The notes under the pieces: generated by a model | What the model was told of the DNA's origin: nothing | Databases searched by the model: none | The model's input: only the letters and a program-made list of their open reading frames with translations | Part shown: piece after piece, positions 45,082 to 60,054 of the stretch | How the letters are laid out: the number at the start of each line of letters is the position of its first letter | Numbering within the stretch: the stretch's first letter is position 1 | Assembly (NCBI GenBank): GCA_003665825.1 | Contig: QPFY01000010.1 | Coordinates: forward strand, 806,001 to 870,000 | Length of the DNA: 64,000 bases | Origin: Microbotryum silenes-acaulis | Lineage: Eukaryota > Basidiomycota > Microbotryomycetes > Microbotryales > Microbotryaceae | Reading direction: 5' to 3' | Position numbers and translations under genes: made by a program

Positions 45082-45405
45082 CTACAAGTAAAGACCGTGC
45101 TCGATATCAGACTCTTTTACAAAACCAGTCCTCCTTCTTCTCCTTCTCTCCGCATCTTTCAGCACTGAAAAAGCACCCAGAGCAGCAACTTCCTCGGCCC
45201 CGGCGTGTTCCCCTCCTTCCGCCGAACTTTTCGATCGCGCAAGCGGAATCGCCGCAAGGGCCTCCATCTCCCAAGGACCCCGCCTCCTTGCCTCCTTAAT
45301 ACCCCGAACGGCCATCCACTGCAACACTTTGTCGGAACTGGTAAATCTCTCCTCGATTTGGGCCCGAGTACTGCCATCCCTGGACCCCCTGGTCTCTCCA
45401 AACAC
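45082..45405 (-). other. Possible small ORF or 5' exon
   Basis: A 107-residue frame starting MFGETRGSRDGSTRAQIEER, with IEERFTSSDKVLQWMAVRGI looking helical, ends at a TAG that itself forms a plausible TTGTAG acceptor 20 bp upstream of the next gene's start codon. It may be an upstream ORF, a separate small gene, or a 5' exon of the acidic protein gene. No family recognised. Confidence 0.25.
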
Positions 45406-46130
45406 CAGTGACTAATCTCTGCGATCCTTTCGTCCTCTGGCTTTCAACAGGAGCTCCGTTGGCACAGGTTTTGCCGGGGGGATTCTGGTCATAAAATTTT
45501 ATTTATTTCCTTTGGAAAATTCAGAGAGTGAAGCTTCCCACGCATGCACCGAGCCCGACGAAATGATTGGTGCCTTTCAGAGGGCTACCACTTCGGCGGT
45601 CACTCACGTGACCTCCTGTCGACAGAGTGAATTCCGGCCATCGGACTAGACCTTTCGAAATTGATCGCATATCACGTCCGTAGTAGCTTCAAACGATTCA
45701 AGCGCGGATATAGAGTCGTGATTCGAGCTGTATGTCCCTATACCGTATGCGGGTCTGTGTAAGCCGATCGAAGCGGATGTTTTAGGCATCGAAGAGGGTG
45801 GAGGGGAACTGCCATGGTGCTTCTCGTATCTTCCATGTGCGCCCTGCACGGTGTTGAATCGACCAACCTAATTGTGTGACGACGGCAGAATTCTGTTCGG
45901 CTGAAGGACTAGATTCAGACTGCAAGGAGCGATCAGCGTGACAGCGAGGGTAGGTATCTCATGATCTGATTCAGCAAGGGGTTCGCGGTAGGGTTGGCTG
46001 AGGATGGTCTTTAGGACCGAAGTGATTACGGAATAATATAGTACGACAACAAAAGAATAGACTGTAGAGATTCTGCAGTACACGCTGCTCTACGCAGGGG
46101 GCAAAAGCGAGAGGACGAATTGAGGAGGCG
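45406..46130. other. Intergenic region
   Basis: Only short unsupported frames. An AT-rich patch (ataaaattttatttatttcctttggaa) lies near 45490-45520. The right end is the 3' flank of the tail-anchored protein gene. Confidence 0.45.
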
Positions 46131-49100
46131 CTAGGTTGCCGGGGAGACGACGCGGCGAACCTTTAGAAAAGGGTATTTGATGACCGAGCGAACGAAATTG
46201 ATCACGATCGCCACGAAACGAGCAAGCCAGAGTAAGACGCCGACCGCGATCGACAGCGCGATCCAAAGACCATCGTAGGACGAAGAAGGTTTGTCCAGTA
46301 ACTGCAGCACTCGACGCACTTGCTCTTGTAGTGGCTGGACCTAGAGGAGGATTGGTTAACTATGCGATCAGCTGATGTATTCACAGTAGGCAGCCGTTGG
46401 AATCAAGAGCAGGGCACCTACAAATCGGTGGTCCGCTGAATCATAGTCCTTCATCACTTGGCGCGACTCGAGCACCAACTCCTCAATCTCGACGTTCAGC
46501 AACCTTTGCTCCTCCAGGGCTTTCTCGGCCGCATCGTCCATTATCTTAAAAGTCTTCTCAAACTTTTGCAGAGCCAGTTCGAGCGACTTGATAGGGTCGA
46601 CAGGCGTTTGCAGATCGATGAGAGGGTCGAAAGTAGGGTGCACGCGGGGTCTGGAGGAAGGAACAGCGAGGGTCGCGGATCGAGTGCGCCCTCGGACGGT
46701 GCGAGAAAGAGGGTCGAACGGAGCGACCATGTCCATCGCAGCTCGAGGGGGAAGTGATGGGGCCGAGGGATTAGGCGGCAAAGACGACTTTCGACGGCGC
46801 GGCAGGGTGTAAACGGTATCGAGCTCCCTCTCGTCGTCGGAACGATTACCTGTGTCATCTGACGAAGACGAAGTTGTTTCCGAGTCCGAGTCTGACTCGG
46901 ACGAGTCTGTCGACCCAGTCGAAGCGAATCTGACGTGAAAAGGACGGCCTTCCTTGATACCGTGCAGAGGTTCACAAGTCGACGGTCGCCCTTCAGCTTT
47001 GACGCTGGTCAGATTCTGGCCACGCTCGACTTCGATTGAATCCAGTCGAACGATTGATTGGATGACAGAAGCCGGCAGTCGAGGGGCCTGAGCGGTGATT
47101 TGAATACCCGTCTTCTTCAGCGTCTGCGACGAAAGGCGCACCAGACCGTCCAAGTTGATCTTGATGGTCAGAGGGACCGTGGAAATGAATGACTCGATTT
47201 GGTCCAGATCGGAGTAAGCGGCTTTGGTCGATCTGAGCGGAATGATAGAAAAAACTCATCAGATACTAGTCTAGCAGATTACACAGGCATATTGGTCCAC
47301 TTACTGCATCAGCTGTGCGAATCGCTCCTCGGAAACATCAAGGACCTCTTTCGAATCATTCTTGAGTGCCTCCATATCGTCCTCGCTATAACTTTCGAAT
47401 ATTTTTCGTCTCCTCCCTTCGTCGTCCAGGAGGTTGAGGCCGGACGTGGGCGAATAGAGCCGAAGTCCGTCACTGGCAATTCTCGAACGGGACAAGGGGC
47501 TATCCTTCTTCCAAGCTGCCTTTGAGTCGTCGCCACCCGAAGAACGATGTCCCGAATCGGTCCCATTCGACCTGAGACGACTCTGAGACTGAAATAGTGG
47601 GGGAAAAGGTTCCTTCCCTCTCCGCTCTCCATCCCGATCTCGATTTCGGCGCAGCGAAGCCGTGCCCTTCTTCCAGGTCGAATTCGACAGGTTCAGGTTT
47701 GCCGAGGGAAGAAGACTTCGCTTCGGGCTCATTGGCGCGCCAGCGCTCGCCGAAAGCCCGAGTTCATGATCGGATCCTTCGGGCGTGCCAGGAAGCGAGG
47801 GGCCGACCGAGTAGTACCCTTTCCGATGAGGCGGTTGGAGGGGGCCAAAGCCACCATCACTAGATTCCCAATCCAATCCATTCATCGACGAGGAAGGGGC
47901 GTGACCTCGTCCGCGCATCTTTTCGAACCGCCGCGTAATGCTGGACGTCAACCTGGATCGATGCGGTGACGGGTACGAGTTGGCGTTCCGATTTCCATTC
48001 GAGGCTGCATGTGTTTCCATCATCGTATGATCCTCGTCATCTCCCGGGGTGAAATCGTCTTTGAGTGAACCACTGAATCGACCCGGATGGGTGCGAGGCG
48101 GCGAAACCGGCAACCCACTTGAGCCCGCAATGATAGGGTCGCTCGGGGTACCGAAGCCGAGGAACCTGTCGATCGAACGCACTTTGGCATGTCGAACAGA
48201 ATCGTACGAATCTTCTCTTACCCTCGATAGAGAGGGTCGATTCATAGACGTGAGCGATCCTCCCTGATCCGGAATGAATAATCGTGTTCTTTCCGACGGG
48301 CCAGGGAATGGTAATGACATGGATTGCCGATCCAAGCTTCGTGAATGCGGGGAGGTTGGCGGCATCGATACCGACACTCGATTCGAACGCTCTTCAGGAG
48401 CCTCCTTTGCGGGATCCTCGAGCTTCCCTCCGGCCTTGATGTAGTCGAGGATGTCGTCGGGGTACACTTCCCAAACACCAGGTTTCTCGTTCCGCCTCTT
48501 TCCATAGGGAGGGACCTTCTTCGAGGTGTCGATGAACGCACCGCTCGAGCCCCTGTACCTGCGCCCATCGACCGAACCATCGACGCTTCGCGAGCTCTCG
48601 ATCTGTTGCTTCGCCAACCTCCATCTAGACACTGCTAGTAGATTTGGAAACGGCGGGTCGTCGGCCAGCGGACGTTGAGCGCCCAGAGGTCTGTACCGTA
48701 GCGACAAGTACTTGACGCAGTTCTGTGCCCTGCGATGGGTCGCCGGAGAAAGCTGGAGTTGAACCTTGGATATTTGGTCTGAAAAGCATTTACAACGAAG
48801 ACATGAAAAGCTCAGCTCGGCCGAGCGCGGGTCATGGGCCTGGCCAGACAAAAGGAACTAACTAACCTTCGAAAATGCGTCCACTTGCACCCATCGCGAT
48901 CCGCTCGTCGATAGTTCTCTGTTCCACGTTGTTTCCAGCGGCGACCGCGAAGTTCGATTCCTGTGGAGTCGCCGGTGGTGTTGCCAGGTTCGGTGCAATG
49001 ATTCCCGAGGTCGAGATGGGCAAACCTGTTGACGGTTGTCTGCCGAAACCCCTCCCAACGCTAAACGATCTGCGCCGCGGGCTATCTTTGCCCATTGAGT

Positions 49101-50586
49101 CGAGCCCGTGAAGAGATGGTCTTCTTGGTGCAGACAAAGACAGGCGCCGCGTCGTGCCTTTCGCTGGAGCGTGAATGACCAGTGGGGGCGGCGCGATAGG
49201 AGGCGAAGAACTTGGCGTTGTCGCGAATTTGACACTCGTCGAAGCGGTCACGGCACTCGAGGCCGGAGGCAAAGAACGTCCCATTGTCGACGTTCCTACG
49301 GGTAGCTGAGCTTCAAGATCTTGAACCAGTTTCCGGGCCGCACCCAGGTCAACCGCATCCAGTAGAGCTTGGACCGATGGGTCCAAAATAGCTGAGGTCA
49401 TCGTTGTCGCTGCGGTGGTCGCGGTCTCCGTTGTTCTCGATGTCGCCAGGCTGACGTTCGAGGACGGCTCTCTTGACCTGGAGGTTCTGAACATTTGACT
49501 CAGAGGATCCAGAGGGTCGTCGACACTTTCGAACTGCGTGCCCCACCCCGAGTACTGGAGCGGGTCGTCGCTCTTCATACGACTTTTGCCCTTCTTGTCG
49601 ATCCTGTGGCGGGGGCTGGGGTTGTCAAAGGCGCTCCCCGCTGACGATGGACGACTGAGATCCGCTTCAGTGGTCCGCTTTCCAATGGTGGCCCTGCCGA
49701 ACGAGGTCGTCGCGACACCATTGGCAGACGGATGGGCAGCGGCGGAGTCGTCAAGCGAAGGACTGCTCGCCGAAGAGGTCGAGTAGAAAGCAGGCTCCAA
49801 CAGCGATGCTCTACTGGACTCTCGCCTATCCATATTCGTCAAGGACGTTGATGCGATAGGAGCATGAGCGTGACGATCGATCGAGGAGGTCCCGGTCGAT
49901 CCTAGATTGTCGAGCGGGGGTTGTGTTCCGAGCGAATGGGACGGTAGAGGGCCCGGAGGAGCTTGCGATAAGATGGGCACTGTATCGGCTCGACGGTGGT
50001 GTACAGAAGCTTCGGTGGTCCTTGGAGGTGGCGATGGCAGCGTGTGCGCTCGTCTTGATCCGGTGAAGGTAGCACCATCGTAGTGGGTTTCGGTGCCGAG
50101 AAGGCTAGGCGACGGGCGTGGCTCGGCAGACATGGTGGTCATGACCGGTGCTGGTGATATACTAGCCGCGTCGCTGGTTCGTGTTTTCCGAACCTGATCA
50201 CCATCGTCATCTTCGTCGCCGCCGCCATGGCTGTGGCCGAGAACGCCGACGGCGAGGTGGGGCGGAGGTGGTGGCGGCGAGGGCACGTGATAATCGATCG
50301 CTTCGACGTTCACTCCAGTTAGAGCTCGATCCAGTCCTGCAGTTGAGCTCAGAGCAGCTCCATTTCCCACGGATGTTTCGCCATTGCTCAGAGCTGGGTG
50401 CTGTTGAGGTGTCGTGCGCCGTAGAGTAGCCGGGCTCTGGCCGCCGTCGTCGTTGTGCTGATCGTCGTCGCACGAGCGCGCGGGCGATGATCGCCTCGCC
50501 CCTTTCAGCGCCAACAACGAGCGCCCGTCCTCCCAGGTCGGTAAGGGTGGAGGTGTGGAGGTCACTTCCCCTGGGCTAGGTGACAT
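46131..50586 (-). CDS. Unrecognised large protein with C-terminal membrane segment
   Basis: Not placed in a known family; about 1,400 aa. Exons: 50586 to about 48862 (ending SGRIFEG), about 48785 to 47306 (DQISKVQLQLSPATHRRAQN to FAQLMQ), 47235 to about 46422, and a last exon to 46131. The first 570 residues are Ser/Pro-rich and disordered. A folded-looking block follows: KVQLQLSPATHRRAQNCVKY, LSLRYRPL, AVSRWRLAKQQ and KPGVWEVYPDDILDYIKAGG. Further on is SFISTVPLTIKINLDGLVRL, then a coiled-coil-like helix (LELALQKFEKTFKIMDDAAE through LVLESRQVMKDYD). The C-terminus has LWIALSIAVGVLLWLARFVAIV followed by a basic tail (KYPFLKVRRVV). This layout suggests a tail-anchored cytosolic scaffold on the ER, nuclear envelope or plasma membrane. 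Confidence 0.72.
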
Positions 50587-51414
50587 CCCTGCTCGAATGG
50601 GGGATGAGCACCCGTCGCCGTGCGTCCGTGCGCGTCGAGGCGGCGCTGCACAGTCGGATCGAGGACGGTCGAGGATGGCGTGGAACGGAGCAGGCTCGCG
50701 TCCGCTGCCACGATCGTGGGACGACTCGCACGGGACCGCCGCTAATTACCGCCGGACTAGTGGACCGCCGACAAAGATAACTCGCAACTCGAGACAAAGC
50801 ATCTTCGGTGGAGGGGGGGCTTAGTGAAACATAGTATGCTTTGTGATAATCCCTATAGAGCACTGCCTTGCTTCAACGTCTCGCCTGCACGACTCTTCGA
50901 CACCTCGACCCGCAGCACTTTTCTCTTCGGTCCCGATTTCACCCTTGAATAAACCTTTTTAGCCAAAACAAACGACAAAGCTCTTCCGTTTTATTGTCAT
51001 CGGATAACATCTGATTGGACCGAAAAATAATCAGAACTGCCCGCTCCTTGCCATTTCCGCCAAACTTTCCATTTAACGGAGCCTCCTTAGCGCCGTTTCA
51101 GCGGAGTGGCGCGAAGCAGGCAGCTCTGACGATCTGACGCCCCTTTCCCAAGTCATGGGTCGGCTCTCACGCCCCTTTTTAAAATGCACGGCACGCATGG
51201 GTCGGCGGTCTTGCGACGAGTGTCCGCGACGGAATTTCGCTAAATGGCACCGGATCTCGGAATAGGTAGTCACGACCTAGAGTCACTAATTCGAGAGCTG
51301 GTCATGAGATCCTCTGAAGGCATGCTCTCGAGCCGAGATCAAACGTGGGCAGGACCCACGAAGGGGTAGCACTACAAATCAACGACCACCCCTCGCATAC
51401 ACGGTCTTGACAGT
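50587..51414. other. Intergenic: promoter of tail-anchored protein gene, 3' flank of chaperone gene
   Basis: Both flanking genes are on the minus strand. An inverted CCAAT motif (ATTGG) lies at about 51013-51017, within an AT-rich patch at 50940-51060. No coding potential recognised. Confidence 0.45.
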
Positions 51415-52119
51415 CTACACATTCCGCCAAATCATGCCCTGTTCTACAATTCTCTTGAGCACCTCTCTAAACACTTTCCTCTCCCGGTCCCCCACATGCT
51501 CTTTGTCATCGCCATGCCGCGCAGGAAACTCTTTCAACGCAATACCCAACACGACCGGTTTCGCCGCTTCCCCTAAAGAGTCGAACACGATAGCGCCCAA
51601 CTGTTGTGCATAGAGTTGGTAGAGTGATGTTGCTCGGGTTGAAGGGGCGACGCCGAGAAGGGTGGTCAGGGTTGAGGCGGGGTGCGGGAGGGGCAAAGAG
51701 GAGAGGAATGCGTCTTGTGGGTTGTGGGAGGTGGTGGGTCGGAGAGGGGTAGGCAGACCCGGTACGGGTGGATTGACTTGGAGCTGGTTGCAAGGAGAGG
51801 AAAGATAGTAGAGGTCGCCATCTCAGCTTAGGTTTTCAGAACAGCTTCGAAGACGAGTGCGAAGGCGACGAACCAAAGAACCTATCCTGCCCAACTGGGT
51901 GACGATGATCATGACTCTATCGGTAAAGACCTGTACCAAAATTTCGGTGAGGATCTGCTCGATTGCAAATGAGCTCTGCCAGGTCGGGATGACAGACGGC
52001 GGTGATGACGACGATGACGGCGAGGACGACGGCTGAGCGGAGCTTGCACAGTCGGACGGAGGGAGAGTGATGGGCGTAGACGCCAGCTCCAGATTGGCCA
52101 AATCAAGTAGCGAAGACAT
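51415..52119 (-). CDS. Proteasome assembly chaperone 3-like protein (PSMG3/Pba3 type)
   Basis: PSMG3 (yeast Pba3/Irc25) pairs with PSMG4 to assemble the alpha ring of the 20S proteasome. Two exons. The first reads MSSLLDLANLELASTPITLP, then a Ser/Pro linker, then SFAIEQILTEILVQVFTDRV, MIIVTQLGRIGSL, matching the family's central hairpin (ILVxVTQxGKxGTL). The second reads NQLQVNPPVPGLPTP, then TLTTLLGVAPSTRATSLYQL, YAQQLGAIVF, PVVLGIALKEF and FREVLKRIVEQGMIW. These align in order with the TxVLLG, LYAxxLxAxV and AxxLK regions of PSMG3. The exact exon junction after GSLV is uncertain. The assignment rests on motif order rather than close similarity. It is divergent from KAE1 with 203 bp between start codons. 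Confidence 0.6.
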
Positions 52120-52322
52120 GTTGCCTAGTCCGTGATCAAGGTCGAGTGAGCTGAGGCCGTAAGAGCTACGAGCGCCAGGCTCCACGGGAACAAGGTGCGC
52201 AGTGAGGCTGAGTGTATGCGCGCTGCGAGAACGACGGTTCGGTCTTTCTCTCCTTGCGCTCCTGGCTGTCTTGCTACATCTTCCACGGTCCCTCCCAACA
52301 TCCACACCCGCATAGGACCACA
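52120..52322. promoter_or_regulatory. Short bidirectional promoter between PSMG3-like gene and KAE1
   Basis: Only 203 bp lie between the divergent start codons, so the two genes must share most promoter sequence. No element was identified. Confidence 0.5.
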
Positions 52323-54377
<2,055 letters not shown>

Positions 54378-54806
54378 GTTTGTTCAGATGATGGAGAGGA
54401 CTGTTTTTGTCGAGACTGTACGGCTTGTTCATGTTGTACTGCATTAGATTGACCGCGCCCCAGGTTTTTGAGGCTCGCTCATGAGCCAAGAGAGACTGAT
54501 TGGCGCCTACCACAATTTTTAATTGAGCTTTGACTCTCTCTTCTTCGTCTACGTAAAGTAAGGACGCAGAGCCTTGCGCTTTGCTGCGACATCATTGCAG
54601 CGAATGCACTGAGCGGATAACTCGACCTGCGTGTATGCGGTCCACTCGGCCGGTATCCCTGGCGATTCGGGCGTGCGCGCTCCGGAGTCCGTGCATGCGG
54701 CCGGCGCACAGCGATCGAGCGATCGGCCAATTGCCGATCGATTGAGTTCGACTCGGACTCTGGCTCCCTCCTTCGCTCTCCGCGTACCAACTGCAACGAA
54801 CCAGCC
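54378..54806. other. Intergenic between KAE1 and GT8 gene
   Basis: Both neighbours are on the plus strand. A GGCCAATTG-containing segment (CCAAT) at about 54725-54733 lies some 80 bp upstream of the GT8 start codon. No coding potential recognised. Confidence 0.45.
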
Positions 54807-55956
54807 ATGTCCCCCGCACCAGTGAAACGCGTCTGGGCAACTTTGCTGACCAAGACCAACTACCTTCAAGGCTGCGTCGTGCTCGACGCCTCGTTGAAAC
54901 ACCACGGCTCCCGGTACCCTCTCGTCGTTTTTGCGACGCCGTCTTTACCCCAACCCGCTCGCGACGTGTTGCATGCTCGGTCGATCGAGGTGCACGATAT
55001 CGAATACCTCGAACCCAAGGACAAGACAGCGTTGGACGAGCATGATCATCGGTTCGCGGATACGTGGACCAAGCTGGGTGTTTTTGGGTTGACCCAATAC
55101 GAAGTTCGTTGAATACATGCGGACCTTGATCAATTTCATCGCCTGCTTGCTTACTGACGGTGAACTGGTCTGGTGGTCAGAGGATTGTCCTGTTGGATTC
55201 CGACATGCTCGTTACGGCCAACATGGATGAGTTGATGACGATGCCGCTCGAACCGGACCAGATCGCTGCGGCGCATGCGTGCACGTGCAATCCCCGTCGG
55301 TTGGCTCACTACCCCGCAGAGTGGTTAGTTTTCTTGATTAAGACTGATTAAGACCGCTGTCTTATCAGACCCATATCCTGACACCATTTGACCGACCCGC
55401 TCTAGGACACCTGAAAACTGTGCCCATACCTTGGCGCGACACACTGACCCCCTCCCCGCCGACCAATTCACCAAGCCGACTCACCAACTTCTCAACTCGG
55501 GTCTCGTCGTCCTCACACCGACCCCCATGAATTTTGCCAAGATACTCGACACACTCGCCCTCGATCCCATCATCAAGACGTTCAAGTTCCCTGATCAGGA
55601 TCTGCTCGCTTACGTCTTCAAAGGCAAATTCGTCCCTTTGAGTTATCGTTATAATGCATTGAAGACGTTAAGGGACTGTCACCAGACCATGTGGAGGGAT
55701 GATGATGTCAAGAATGTTCATTACATCCTGGACAAGCCGTGGGCCAAGAGGGTTCAGAAGGAGGATCCAAACGAAAAGACTCATCGGTGGTCAGTTCCGG
55801 AAGAGATCGAGATGGGCTCACTCGAGAAGGTTGCTCACGAGTTGTTTCGTTGTCTTTGCATGCTTTAGGTGGTGGGAGTTTTATGAGAAGGAAGTCTTGG
55901 CCAAATGGGGGGACGCACCGGGAAGGGAGTTGGTCGAAGCCGAAGTCGTCGCCTGA
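54807..55956 (+). CDS. GT8 family glycosyltransferase (glycogenin-like fold)
   Basis: Transfers a sugar from a nucleotide donor; donor and acceptor unknown. The start MSPAPVKRVWATLLTKTNYL leads directly into the Rossmann-like GT-A fold with no signal peptide, suggesting a cytosolic enzyme. Motifs: VVLDASLKHHGSRYPLVVF, TWTKLGVFGLTQYERIVLLD, SDMLVTANMDEL with the DSD metal motif, HQLLNSGLVVLTP and FPDQDLLAYVFKGKFVPL. The C-terminal KNVHYILDKPWAKR (His-x-x-x-x-Lys region) closes over the donor. It ends GRELVEAEVVA. At least four exons with GTTCGT, GTTAGT and similar donors. It is shorter than glycogenin and lacks its C-terminal glycogen-synthase-binding tail, so a galactinol-synthase-like or GlcNAc-transferase-like role is equally possible. 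Confidence 0.82.
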
Positions 55957-56820
55957 ACATCGAACCCAACAACACAACGATACCGGACTTCACTTCCGAT
56001 TTTGCTTTTGTTCAGGCAGGCATGACCCTTGTCCTGGCTAGCATAAATCATTCTATGTATTTGTACGTATATCTTTCAACTCGGTCGAACGATAAAACTA
56101 CTGGAATATAATGCACGTCAACGCAACGAAGATCGTATTCGAAATGTGATCATCCCTGACGGAGAACAAGAGGAGACAATTCGCTCTAGATCGAGGCCCT
56201 CTGCGACTGTTCTACTGCGAGAAGGACGCCGTACCTGGGGCCCGGGATGCGGTATTAAACTGCAAGAGCGTCAATACTGCTCCTGTCGAAGCTTACATGC
56301 ACTCCTTGCCATTGAGTGATCTTCAATCTTCACCGGGCAGGGTCCCACTCCCCCTCCACCGCCCGCTGAGGACCCAGTGCCAAAGGTGTAGCCCATTTGA
56401 TGATCAAGCCTCGATACCCCCAAGTCCAAGCTCCCACAAAAGGGGCAATCCAAGTTTTACTCAGATTCGACCCGAGTCTGATTGGATTTGGCGTGACTGA
56501 GTAATTGGGCCGGTCTTGCTCAAACTTGTCCTCCGTTTGCGTCGTTCAAAACCTATTTGTAAATCTGCCCATCATCAGTCGACCGCTTTTCGACTTAAGT
56601 CCACAATCAGTTTATCTGCTAGTCGATTCCACACTCAAATTGTCAACCAAGTACTTAGACCCCGTGTGCTCCATCAAGTTACTTCCGCACGGACGCCACA
56701 CGTGCGCAGTCATTACCAGTATTTCCAGCCTCATCCTATGAACGTTGCTGGTATGTGATTGCACTCAACCCCAAGACTAATAATACGAGTTCCCCTACAA
56801 GAAGGCCCAGTCCAATCAAC
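55957..56820. other. Convergent intergenic region
   Basis: This holds the 3' ends of the GT8 and ARMH3-like genes. The right part (56550-56900) is relatively AT-rich with short repeated ccaca/ccacc motifs. No gene recognised. Confidence 0.45.
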
Positions 56821-59800
56821 TCAGGGACACAGAATCGACAAAGCGTCCTTACAAACGACGACTATCATACTCCTCTCCCAACCCGGTGCGCCACTCAACC
56901 CCGCCTCCTCCTCATTCGCACCGACCCCCGTCGTACCCGTCCCCTTCGCCACCGCGCCAACACTCGGAATCGCTCTTACGACCCCACCCATATTCGCAAT
57001 CCCTTTCCTCATATCCCCCATCGCACTACTCTCGATCAACTCCAACCCACCCAGATTATCCTCGATCACAGCGACGATCGTTTCAGGGTCCAACGTTGGG
57101 TCTTCGCCTTTACCGAGGGGTGAGAGGGGACCTTGTTTGAAGGCTTCGATCGAGTTGATGAAATGCGTGCGGGCGAGGTGGAGATTTGAAACGCATTCGG
57201 TTGCGATGAACCCTTTGGCTAGGTGGGACTGCGAAGCGTTGGTCGATTCGGCGCTGGATGCGGTCGATGAAGAACCAGAGGTCCCGCTCGCCGTTGTCGA
57301 AGCATTGTTTGAAGGCCCGGGCGGTTTCAAGCCCGAACCATTGCCGGACCCGCTATCGCCTGTTGCATACCCTCCAAAGAACGTAGTCGGATCCAACATC
57401 AATGGTGACGGCCTCATGAGCGGTGTCGCCTGAATGGCCGCCAACGTCCTCGGGTTCGCAAAGACCGAAGACGAACTTCTCCGACTGCCCGCGTCGTCGC
57501 TCGAGGCCGAGAACGAGGAAGGTGGGAGCGGGATCGACGAGATGCCCAAGAGGTCGGACAAGGCCTTCAAAGTCTCATCGGCGTGTAAGAGCTCATAGAA
57601 CAACAGGGCCGAGTCCTCACTCGTAGGGAAGAGAGTTTCTCCCCAATAGGCGGCGTAGGAGAGGAGGATGAAGATCTGTGAGATGAGATCGTCGATTTGC
57701 GTGGAGACGAGGCGCAGAATTTCAATCTGTGAGACAACGAACCCGGCTAGGGAGAGGATTGAGCGCCAAACGGTGACCCAGTCGTAGACGAGGCGGATGC
57801 GCTCTGTTTTCAGCTGTTGTAGTATCCGTTGAATCAGACGAAGACAGACGATGAAAGTCTCGACGTCGAGTTTCTTGCGCAGGTTATGGCGCAGGAAGAT
57901 GACGCAACAGTCGAGCATGGCGGCGAGGGCGGGTCGCTTTCCTGTCGATCGAGGGAGCATGGGGATGCGCTGCAAGGTTCATCGGATGACTGTCAGCGCG
58001 AGGCAGCGAGCCCTGTTAGCATCGTCGAGACTTACTTGGCGACATATCCAGATCTCATCCGTCGCTTTCGACAGCTTGCCTTCCCCCTCTTCCACCAGCA
58101 CCACCATCAACAATAAGCACAGCCGGGCATAGCTTCTTGCCCTTGACGAGACGGAGGCGTGGCACAGGACGTATGAACACAGCGAGATCAGAGTCGAAGG
58201 CAGTGCCGAAGCTGTGAATGATCGCATCGTCAATAGCGAGCAGGGGAAGAACACAGAGCGAGAGCCTTACGTTTGCCCGAAGGAGAGTCGGCCAGCACGA
58301 AAGCGCAAAACGACTTGTTGAGATGGATGAGGTCGAAAAAAGGCAGGAGGATGACGAGCACTTCATTGGGCATGGCCTTGAATTGGTTCTCTTCCTTCTT
58401 CTCCTTGGAGATGGCAGTCGAAGGAGTCGAGGAGACGACGAGGTCCGGTGTGGCCGCGGGGGTGGTCTGGGAGTCCTTTGTCGCGACATCCGTCGGTTTC
58501 GATTCGCCCTCAGCCTCGACTGGAACCTTTCCATCGGCTTTGGGCTTGGCCGCAGGCGTGGCACTAGACTCTGAGCGTAGGGAGGCTTTGGATGTCGCAC
58601 GGTTCAAGGGAGGTGGTGGAGGCAAGGAGAAGACAAGGCCCTGCTTGAAGAACTCGGGCACCTTGAAGGAAAAGATGAGGGAGGTGATGGATGCGACGAA
58701 TGAGGCCGGGGCGTCGTCGGCGATGTGCGTATACGAGTCACGAGCCTGCTGGCACACTACCTGAACGACCTCGATGACTCTCTGAGGGCGGAAATCATGT
58801 CTCGGTTGGTGTGTGAACATTCCGCGAAGACGTGTTCATGACTCACGGCCATGACGGTTTCTTCGACCATGTCCTCTATCCGAACGCGGTAAGGGTTCCT
58901 CGCCTCGTGCTGCCTGTAGTTGGCCAAGAGGCCCAAGAGGAGCGCGCTCTCGAACGAGAACTGGCAGGTGGCATCCTCGGTCATGAACTGCACGAGGGTC
59001 GAGAAGAGGTCGCGGCGCAGAAAGTAGGCGTTAATCGAGCCCTGGTCTATGGAGGCGACGAGGACGAGCGCGAGTTGTAGTGTTCGGTGACGCAGGGGTG
59101 TGGCGAGGTTGCGGTCCTGCAGCGTATGGTCTATCGCCGAGACGAGATTCTATGGGCAACCATCGCGCAAAAAGAAAAAGGTCGGCCTCTAGAAGGGCGC
59201 TCATGAGTGAGGTCGAGATCGACTTACGGTGAAGACGGTGTCGGAATGAGCCAGACTGCCTGCGAGCAGGTTGATGGTATTGTAGCTGAAGTTGTGGTAG
59301 CGCCTCGACAGTAGGTTGCGTAGAAAGGGGATAAGGGTCTGTGTGAGGTAGCTCGTGGGGCAAACGATGGTGAGCGCCACTCGAGACCGTCACCGGATGG
59401 GGCGATGACGTGGAGGGGAGGGGACAGGGGGTGATGGGGGAAGGGAGGCACGAGCAAGAGGAGCAAGAGGAGGCTAAGAGTGACGCGTACCTCTGTGATG
59501 TTGGAGCGGATGATATGGTCGGTTTGAGTCTCTCTGAGCGTGCGGGTCGCATGGGTGAAGAGGTAGGTGATGTTGTCCTGGGAAGCGAGCCAGAATCGGA
59601 CGGGTCAGTCTGGTCTCGTTCGTCATTGCGGCCTCTACCGCGGAGAGCAACGCACCTTGTACTCGCCGAGGAGATCCTGCACAGAGAGAGCATCGAGGGC
59701 TTGCTCTATCGTGTCGGGGTTGGGTGTGAGGCAAAAGAGCTCGTTGAAGTAGCGGTGCAGCTGGGGTATGGAGCGCTCCGAGAACAGGGTCGGGTTCGTG

Positions 59801-60054
59801 GTCAGTTGCTCCCAGCAGCTCTCGAGCTTGGGCCGGATCGGGGGTGCGTCTTGTTGCGCGTTGACCTGTTTCAGTGGGGAGATGGGGATCGGCGTCCCTT
59901 TGGTGCCCGGGGTGGTGGATGCGCTGGTCGAGGCGGCGGGTGGGATGATCGTGTCCGCGCCGAGCGGTGTCGGAGTCGTTCTGGTTGCTGCTGCCTCGGA
60001 CGACGACGACGATGACGACGACGACAAGGTCAAGTTGAGAGTCGGAACTGACAT
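56821..60054 (-). CDS. ARMH3/DUF1741 armadillo-like helical protein
   Basis: Animal ARMH3 (C10orf76) works at the Golgi with GBF1 and PI4KB; the fungal role is not established. The N-terminus MSVPTLNLTL is followed by a Ser-run and Pro/Thr-rich linker, then helical repeats: LESCWEQLTTNPTLF, RYFNELFCLTPNPDTIEQAL, YHNFSYNTINLLAGSLAHSD, LFSTLVQFMTEDATCQFSFE, SALLLGLLANYRQHEARNPY, VPEFFKQGLVFSL and VLVILLPFFDLIHLNKSFCA. The DUF1741 region near the C-terminus has LDCCVIFLRHNLRKKLDVET, WRSILSLAGFVVSQIE and SYAAYWGETLFPTSEDSALL. A Ser/Gly-rich insert interrupts the C-terminal third. It ends CKDALSILCP; the last exon end is the only uncertain point. It is divergent from eIF3b. Confidence 0.78.
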
